A stretch of 10,130 nt of DNA from Kiritimatiellia bacterium (lineage in GTDB: Bacteria; Verrucomicrobiota; Kiritimatiellia; JAAZAB01): positions 1 to 10,130 of the forward strand of contig JAGYMT010000036.1 in the NCBI GenBank assembly GCA_018400335.1. The letters run 5' to 3'. Made by a program: the position numbers and the translations under genes. The notes under the pieces were generated by a model. The model was given only the letters and a program-made list of their open reading frames with translations, was not told where the DNA came from and did not search any database. Every line of letters starts with the position of its first letter. The first letter of the stretch is position 1. This document shows, in pieces, positions 1 through 4,906 of the stretch.

Positions 1-1
1 A

Positions 2-1774
2 TGCAGGCTCAGTAATTCGAGCGGACTGCTCATCAACTTTTCATTCGAGCCGGAAATCATGGGCACGGGCGGCGCGCTGCGCCGCGCGGCATGGTTCCTC
101 GACGATGCGCCCTTCTGGGTCATCAATGCGGATATCGCCTGCGCTCTTAACCCGCGCGCGCTCATCAGGACCTTCGCCGAACGACGCTGCCTGGCCGCGC
201 TCTGGATGCACCCCTATGATGGACCCCGCACGGTCGAGATGTCCGACGGCAGGATCACCGAATTCCAGAGCAGACGACCCGGCACGGAAGGGACCTACAC
301 TTTCTGCGGTCTGCAACTTGTTTCGCCGGAGATCCTCGACTTCATTCCCGACCAGGGCTTTTCCAGCATCATCCAGGCTTACATCCGCGCAATGTCCGGC
401 GGTCGTGAAATAGCCGGGGCTTGTCCGCGCGGGTCGTTCTGGTCGGACATCGGCACACCCGAGGCGTACCTCAACACTCATGCCGCAGCGTTGCAGAAAC
501 ACAAAGAGAAGCGCCCGGGCGGAAAGCTGTTCGACACCGCCATGGCCAGGCGCGCCGCCGCCGCGGCCGGACAGGGCGCCTCCATTTCAGGCTTCGCCGC
601 CATCGGCGAGCGCGTTACGATCCGGAAGGGAGCGAGGATTGCCAACTCGGTGATCTGGGATGATGCTGTGATCGCGGCTGACGCTGTGGTGCAGGATGCC
701 ATCGTGGGATACGGCGCCGAGGTCCACGGACGGGTGCCCAAAATCGCCGTTCGCTCGATATTCCAAGAGGCGCCGGAGGCGCAGGCGGAACGCCTGGTGA
801 TCGAGCACGCCCTGGCCCGGCTCGGCTGGAATCCGGCAGCCACTACGATCATCCCAATGGAGGCACGGGGTTCGGCGCGCGTTTTTATCCGGATTGAGCA
901 TGAAGGGGATCGCGCGATCCTGATCCACTACAGCATCGAGCGCGAGGAGAACGCACTCTATGCCCGCCACGCACGATTCCTCGGCGGCCTTGGATGGCCG
1001 GTGCCGGATATTCTGCTCGACGTGCCGGAAAAACAGTTCACTTTGATGGAGGATCTCGGCGACCATTCCCTGCAGGATATGCTCGAGATTTCACCCCTTT
1101 CCCGAGTGATGCCTCTTTACAAGCTTGTCATTGCCGCGGTGACCAGGCTGCACAGGCATGCAGCGAGTGCCGCCCGCAGGACGCGCCTGCCTATGGCGCC
1201 GCCCTTCAACACCGCCCTCTACCGCTGGGAACGCGAGTTCTTCGCCAGGCACTTCCTCGATAAGCGCCTACGCCTCTCCGCCACCCTGCGCGAGCAGGTG
1301 CTGGCCGAGCTTGCCGCGGTTTCAAACATCCTGAAGCGCAAGCGGCCCGTTCTTATTCACAGGGACCTTCAATCGAGCAACGTTTTCATCATGAACGGCC
1401 AACCTTTCTTCCTTGACTTCCAGGGCATGCGATTGGGCGCCGCAGCCTATGACCTGGCTTCGCTTCTGTGCGACCCGTACGCGGAGCTGCCCGCCGGGAT
1501 ACAAAAGCAGTTGTTGTCAATCTATAACGAGACAATGCCGGCCAGGGAGCGGGTGGACGATGAAATCTTCTGGGCCGCGGCAGTGCAGCGCCTTGCGCAG
1601 GCGCTGGGCGCATACGCAAGGCTGAGCGCCGCGCCCGGCACGGAACGCTTCGAGAAGCACGTTCAGCCCGGCTCGCGCATGATGCTGCTCGCGCTCCAGC
1701 GCGCGGGCAACTGCCCGGTGATGGAGGACGTGATGCGAAAAACGCTCGACACGGAGAAGGCCGGACGAGGCTGA
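2..1774 (+). CDS. Nucleotidyltransferase / beta-helix / APH-type sugar kinase fusion (MurU-AmgK-like), 5' end missing
   Basis: The frame is open from base 2, and the codons before the ATG at 59 encode FEPEI, which runs into MGTGGALRRA. This is the internal EPE.LGTGG.IR motif of sugar nucleotidyltransferases, so 59 is not the start and roughly 80 N-terminal residues, including the GxGxR nucleotide loop, lie outside the window. Numbering from that ATG: transferase domain to about 145 (INADIA 22-27, probable metal Asp; FWSDIGTPEAY 127-137), left-handed beta-helix repeats about 172-230, then an aminoglycoside-phosphotransferase-type kinase 245-560 with EDLGD 331-335, catalytic HRDLQSSN 434-441 and metal-binding DFQ 453-455. 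AmgK phosphorylates MurNAc/GlcNAc at C1 and MurU adds UMP; here both activities sit in one chain. The sugar and nucleotide are inferred, and a mannose- or heptose-type substrate is possible. Domain calls are firm. The stop is 18 bp before the next gene, so an operon is likely. Confidence 0.88.
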   Translation, partial: CRLSNSSGLLINFSFEPEIMGTGGALRRAAWFLDDAPFWVINADIACALNPRALIRTFAERRCLAALWMHPYDGPRTVEMSDGRITEFQSRRPGTEGTYTFCGLQLVSPEILDFIPDQGFSSIIQAYIRAMSGGREIAGACPRGSFWSDIGTPEAYLNTHAAALQKHKEKRPGGKLFDTAMARRAAAAAGQGASISGFAAIGERVTIRKGARIANSVIWDDAVIAADAVVQDAIVGYGAEVHGRVPKIAVRSIFQEAPEAQAERLVIEHALARLGWNPAATTIIPMEARGSARVFIRIEHEGDRAILIHYSIEREENALYARHARFLGGLGWPVPDILLDVPEKQFTLMEDLGDHSLQDMLEISPLSRVMPLYKLVIAAVTRLHRHAASAARRTRLPMAPPFNTALYRWEREFFARHFLDKRLRLSATLREQVLAELAAVSNILKRKRPVLIHRDLQSSNVFIMNGQPFFLDFQGMRLGAAAYDLASLLCDPYAELPAGIQKQLLSIYNETMPARERVDDEIFWAAAVQRLAQALGAYARLSAAPGTERFEKHVQPGSRMMLLALQRAGNCPVMEDVMRKTLDTEKAGRG

Positions 1775-1792
1775 TACACGGGAGATAATGCT

Positions 1793-2911
1793 ATGAACAC
1801 ACCATCTCATCCGCGGTTCGACCGCTTCAAGCTCAAGATCAAGCCGCTTCCGTCCAGACAGAACAAGAAGCGGATCGAGCACGATTTCGTGCAGCCCGGC
1901 ACCCCGCCACCCGCCCTCGACGCGCGCTCCGCCGGTCTGCTCGGAGAATGCGCCGACCGTATCCGCGCCGCCCGCGCGAAGAACAGGCCGGTGATGATGG
2001 CATTCGGCGCGCACACGATAAAGAACGGACTCGGCCTCGTGTTGACCAGGCTGATCGAGGAGGGATGGATCACGCACCTGGCTACGAATGGCGCGGGCAT
2101 CATCCACGACTGGGAATTCGCATACCAGGGAATGACGGGCGAGGACGTGAAGGCCTATGTGCATGCCGGCCAGTTCGGGATATGGCAGGAAACGGGTTTC
2201 TTTATCAACCTCGCGATCAATATCGGCGCCTACGAGGGCAAGGGATACGGGGAGTCAGTCGGCGCCATGATTCACAATGAAAAACTGAACATACCTGCAG
2301 TAGAAAATCTGGAAAGCGAAGCGGCCGCGAACCTGCATACAGCTCCCGAACAGTCCGCCGCGGCCGCGGAGTTGATCGCCGTTATTAAAAATTTCAAGCT
2401 CAAGCCCGGCGAGCTTGACGTTCCGCATAAATGGAAAGACCACAGTGTGCAGGCCGCGGCCTATCGACTCGGCGTCCCATTCACCGGCCACCCGATGATT
2501 GGACACGACATCATCTACTGCCACCCCATGAACAACGGCGCGCTGCTGGGCCGGGCAGCCATACGCGATTTCCTCACGTACGCCGGGAGCGTCAGCGGAA
2601 TCGAGGACGGCGTCTACCTGTCTGTCGGCTCGGCTGTGATGTCGCCAATGATCTTCGAAAAATCCCTATCCATGGCCCAGAACACAGCCATCCAGGAAGG
2701 ACGCCTGATCAGCAACCACTATATCTTCGTTGTTGATCTCGCGGCATCGAATTGGGACTGGTCACGAGGCGAACCTCCGGAGCAGGACCCCGCCTACTAC
2801 CAGCGATATAATAAGACCTTCTGCCGGATGGGCGGAACTCACCGCTACCTCTCGGCCGACAACAGGGACTTCCTCTTAGCCCTTTATCACAAACTTAAGA
2901 ACAGTAATTGA
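1793..2911 (+). CDS. Deoxyhypusine-synthase-superfamily protein of unknown substrate
   Basis: 372 aa. GGAGA at 1781-1785 sits 7 nt before the ATG, which supports this start. By eye the protein follows the whole deoxyhypusine synthase fold: a Rossmann-type segment (FGAHTIKNGL 71-80, TNGAGIIHDWEF 98-109), a block resembling '[20 protein letters not shown]' (VPFTGHPMIGHDIIYCHP 228-245), a strand and loop VYLSVGSAVMSPMIFEKSL 274-292, and a C-terminal RYNKTF in which Lys341 lines up with the DHS active-site lysine (human Lys329, in WGK). DHS enzymes use NAD to move the aminobutyl group of spermidine; bacterial homologues include homospermidine-synthase-like enzymes and many of unknown role, and eIF5A is generally absent from bacteria. 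Substrate here is unknown. It follows the sugar kinase/nucleotidyltransferase fusion by 18 bp and is probably co-transcribed with it. No signal peptide is visible, so it is likely cytoplasmic. Confidence 0.75.
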   Translation: MNTPSHPRFDRFKLKIKPLPSRQNKKRIEHDFVQPGTPPPALDARSAGLLGECADRIRAARAKNRPVMMAFGAHTIKNGLGLVLTRLIEEGWITHLATNGAGIIHDWEFAYQGMTGEDVKAYVHAGQFGIWQETGFFINLAINIGAYEGKGYGESVGAMIHNEKLNIPAVENLESEAAANLHTAPEQSAAAAELIAVIKNFKLKPGELDVPHKWKDHSVQAAAYRLGVPFTGHPMIGHDIIYCHPMNNGALLGRAAIRDFLTYAGSVSGIEDGVYLSVGSAVMSPMIFEKSLSMAQNTAIQEGRLISNHYIFVVDLAASNWDWSRGEPPEQDPAYYQRYNKTFCRMGGTHRYLSADNRDFLLALYHKLKNSN

Positions 2912-3002
2912 TGACAAAGAAGTATAGAATTGAGCAATTCCCATTGTTGCATGGAAATGAATGCAAGACGGATGCAATAGGCTCGTTCCACCACGTTTGG
3001 AC

Positions 3003-3019
3003 ACGGCGGTCCCCGCCGT
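3003..3019 (+). terminator. GC-rich hairpin, possible terminator or palindromic repeat
   Basis: A perfect 7-bp stem (ACGGCGG / CCGCCGT) closes a 3-nt loop, 92 nt after the stop of the DHS-like gene and upstream of the PLP enzyme. It is followed by CTCTCCCTTT rather than a clean T-run. Intrinsic termination is therefore possible but weak; it may instead be one of the dispersed palindromes seen elsewhere between genes here. Confidence 0.4.
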
Positions 3020-3064
3020 CTCTCCCTTTGCCTAACGGCATTTTGATAAAATCAACGGAGAGTC

Positions 3065-3087
3065 GCCACTTGTCCGCCCGTGGCGGA
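3065..3087 (+). repeat. Second leader hairpin with two competing pairings
   Basis: TCCGCC (3073-3078) pairs with GGCGGA (3082-3087) around a 3-nt loop. Alternatively GCCAC (3065-3069) can pair with GTGGC (3080-3084), which excludes the first pairing. The element ends 56 nt before the chosen start of the PLP enzyme. It contains the 12-mer GTCCGCCCGTGG, which recurs at 7482-7493. It may be a dispersed repeat or a leader structure; regulation is not shown. Confidence 0.4.
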
Positions 3088-3143
3088 TGCTGCCGACCGA
3101 GGATAATTTCTCCAACATGAGAATAGCGAACAAAAGGCACGAC

Positions 3144-4256
3144 ATGACAAAAAACACAGAGATCAAGACCACATTTGCCCCCAAACATCTCATCGGCGCC
3201 CATAAGAGCGCAATCGAAACCCCCGCGCTCCTGCTCTATGTTGACACCCTCCAGCGAAACATTGACAAGATGGCCTCCTTCTTCGCTGATAAGCCGTGCA
3301 AGCCCAGACCCCACATTAAGACCCATAAGCTCCCCGCCATCGCACGAAAACAATTGGAGGCCGGCGCCATCGGCGTGACCTGCGCCACCGTGACCGAGGC
3401 CGAAACCTTTGCCGCTGCCGGGTTGAAGGATATTCTCATCGCGAACGAGATTGTCGAGAATTCAAAGATCGAGCGGCTCGCCCGGCTGGCCGCCGACTGC
3501 AACCTGATCGTTGCCGTGGACGATTTCCGGATTGCCGTCGCGCTTTCAGCCGCCGCGAAACGCCGCGGAACGAGGCCCGGCCTGCTGCTCGATATTAACG
3601 TTGGACTCAACAGGTGCGGCGTACAGCCCGGCGCCCCCGCCGTGGAACCGGCCGCCCGAATAGCGGCGCTGAACAGTATTGAATTTCGCGGGATCATGGG
3701 TTACGAGGGCTCATTCCTCGATTGCCCGCCCGATGACAGGATTCGTCTGTGCCGCGAGTCCGACAGACTGCTCGTCGAAACAGCCGAACTGCTGAGAAAG
3801 AACGGTATCCCCGTGGAGATCGTCAGCGCGGGCGGAGTCCACACCTTTGAGATCACCGGCACCCATCCGGGAATCACGGAGATACAGGTCGGCTCATACG
3901 CGACGATGGACGGCCGCAACGAGTCGCTCGGCCTGCCCTTCGATGCCGCGGTGACCGTGCTGACCACGATCGTGAGCCGCCCCGAACCAACCCGCGCGAT
4001 AACGGACGCCGGCATGAAGGCGCTGTCCGTGGATGCCGGATTGTCCCTGCCCCGCGAGAAAGGCGTGACGCTTCTCAAACTCAACGAGGAGCACGGGCAT
4101 TTGCGGGTTGATGACCCGGCAAAGAGTCTTCCCGTGGGTTCAAAGATCGAGATAGTGCCGTGGCACGGATGCACGACTATCCCGCTCTATGACCGTTACC
4201 ATTTCATCCGCGACGATCGCGTGGTGGACATTGTCCCCTTCAACCCGCACCATTAA
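3144..4256 (+). CDS. D-serine dehydratase / D-threonine aldolase family PLP enzyme (DSD1-like)
   Basis: I chose the ATG at 3144 (370 aa) over in-frame ATGs at 3087 and 3117. AAAAGG at 3132-3137 stands 6 nt before it, and the family begins shortly before the 'TPALLLD' strand, here TPALLLYVD 26-34; the longer N-terminus would run through a hairpin. The fold-type III (alanine-racemase-like) barrel carries the PLP lysine in RPHIKTHK (Lys59), the strand DINVGLNRCGV, and a C-terminal metal site PWHGC with His341 and Cys343. Vertebrate D-serine dehydratase and D-threo-3-hydroxyaspartate dehydratase use a His-x-Cys zinc pair, whereas bacterial D-threonine aldolase uses His-x-Asp, so dehydratase (beta-elimination to a 2-oxo acid plus ammonia) is favoured. 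The exact D-amino acid is unknown. It is cytoplasmic and followed after 13 bp by a uroporphyrinogen-decarboxylase-like fragment with its own ribosome site. Confidence 0.85.
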   Translation: MTKNTEIKTTFAPKHLIGAHKSAIETPALLLYVDTLQRNIDKMASFFADKPCKPRPHIKTHKLPAIARKQLEAGAIGVTCATVTEAETFAAAGLKDILIANEIVENSKIERLARLAADCNLIVAVDDFRIAVALSAAAKRRGTRPGLLLDINVGLNRCGVQPGAPAVEPAARIAALNSIEFRGIMGYEGSFLDCPPDDRIRLCRESDRLLVETAELLRKNGIPVEIVSAGGVHTFEITGTHPGITEIQVGSYATMDGRNESLGLPFDAAVTVLTTIVSRPEPTRAITDAGMKALSVDAGLSLPREKGVTLLKLNEEHGHLRVDDPAKSLPVGSKIEIVPWHGCTTIPLYDRYHFIRDDRVVDIVPFNPHH

Positions 4257-4269
4257 CATAGGAGAAACA

Positions 4270-4458
4270 ATGAACGATCCAAGATATGAAAGTTACATGG
4301 GGCTCGGCCCCAAACGCATCGCCCACTGGGAACACTGGTCCAATCCCGATGCCGAAACCCTCATCACCGGCATTGACTACTACGACCACCCTCGCCTTTG
4401 CAGACTCAAAATGAATGAACTCTACCCGCAGCTCGTCGCGTTCAGGGTCAAACCTTGA
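4270..4458 (+). pseudogene. Truncated N-terminus of a uroporphyrinogen-decarboxylase-like protein
   Basis: AGGAG at 4260-4264 lies 5 nt before the ATG, so translation start signals are intact. The 62-residue product (…GPKRIAHWEHWSNPDAET…, GIDYYDHPRLCRLKMNELYPQL) looks to me like the N-terminal segment of a uroporphyrinogen-decarboxylase-like (URO-D/MtaA-type) family whose members are usually about 350-400 aa; that recognition is from memory and is not tested. After ELYPQL (about base 4435) the residues stop resembling the family and a TGA follows within 7 codons. No continuation of the fold is visible in any frame downstream. The junction coincides with the start of a repeat-rich segment. It sits 13 bp after the DSD1-like gene, so an intact ancestor would have formed a two-gene operon. 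The alternative is a genuine 62-aa protein, which I think less likely. Confidence 0.6.
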
Positions 4459-4508
4459 CACTGGACATTGAGGCAGAGAGCCGCGGCCGCATTTGCGCAT
4501 CAGCGTAG

Positions 4509-4530
4509 CGGCGCGGGTTCGCCCGCGCCG
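4509..4530. repeat. Strong GC hairpin with TTCG loop
   Basis: A perfect 9-bp stem (CGGCGCGGG / CCCGCGCCG) closes a TTCG tetraloop. It begins inside the first copy of the AGCGTAGCGG word and is the most stable structure in this gene-less stretch. It has no T-run on either side. Confidence 0.7.
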
Positions 4531-4543
4531 GCTCCTCGGCACA

Positions 4544-4558
4544 AGCGTAGCGGACGCT
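4544..4558. repeat. Second AGCGTAGCGG copy forming a hairpin
   Basis: AGCGT / ACGCT form a 5-bp stem around a 5-nt loop. The word AGCGTAGCGG is a direct repeat of 4502-4511, 42 bp away. A diverged version of the surrounding phrase recurs from 4626 (AGCGTGGCGCAAGCGT). Confidence 0.5.
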
Positions 4559-4562
4559 AGTC

Positions 4563-4581
4563 CCGGCCCCATCGCGGCCGG
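4563..4581. repeat. Short GC hairpin
   Basis: CCGGCC (4563-4568) pairs perfectly with GGCCGG (4576-4581) around a 7-nt loop, directly after the previous hairpin. It is probably part of the same repeat-rich segment. Confidence 0.45.
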
Positions 4582-4682
4582 CTACAGAAAGCTTGCTTCG
4601 GCTTACGTCACCCGCTCTTCTGAGCAGCGTGGCGCAAGCGTCCCCGCCTGCGATCCTTCTCTTTCCAAGTTCTTGTTCAGGA

Positions 4683-4703
4683 GCACGAGCCGGAGGCTCA
4701 TGC
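4683..4703. repeat. REP-like imperfect hairpin
   Basis: GCACGAGCC and GGCTCATGC pair at 8 of 9 positions around a GGA loop. Its size and form resemble bacterial intergenic palindromes. No gene or ribosome site lies beside it. Confidence 0.45.
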
Positions 4704-4906
4704 CACGAAAACACCGGTTCTCCTGTTGTCGCACGGTTTTGCCCGCGCCGCGCCCTCGGAATTCCGCCACCCCTGCCCTTCCGTGGAGGGGGCGGACAGG
4801 GCAATTACAGATTCAGCTACCCGCTACGCTCCTGAACACCAGTGGCACGACTTGACACTTGACAGCGGGTGCCCCGTTTCGCCTCGTCAGTCCGGGGTTC
4901 ATGCGC

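Larger units (their letters stand above)
4454..4864. mobile_element. Candidate MITE-like non-coding segment bounded by direct repeats
   Basis: No believable gene lies between 4459 and 4906. The segment opens and closes with a 14-nt word matching at 13 of 14 positions (4454-4467 and 4851-4864). Just inside lie perfect 10-bp inverted repeats, AGCGTAGCGG at 4502-4511 and CCGCTACGCT at 4821-4830. The interior holds at least four GC-rich hairpins. There is no transposase. The layout resembles a miniature inverted-repeat element with target duplication, but the 14-mer also resembles low-complexity 'TTGACACTGGACA' words, so this call is tentative. Confidence 0.35.

Noticed and set aside
1811..1821. 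An 11-base match (CCGCGGTTCGA) between the DHS-like gene and the T arm of tRNA-Phe.
   Set aside because: It is short, in coding sequence near the gene start, and lacks any further tRNA-like pairing; chance.
2911..3120. A 69-70 codon plus-strand frame starting at the stop of the DHS-like gene (TGATG).
   Set aside because: It has no ribosome site, its residues are low-quality (Arg/Pro/Cys-rich) and it runs through both GC hairpins, so it is best seen as leader sequence.
4872..4897. A recQ terminator from CCCCG / CGGGG.
   Set aside because: Only 5 bp with a 16-nt loop and no T-run on the minus strand.
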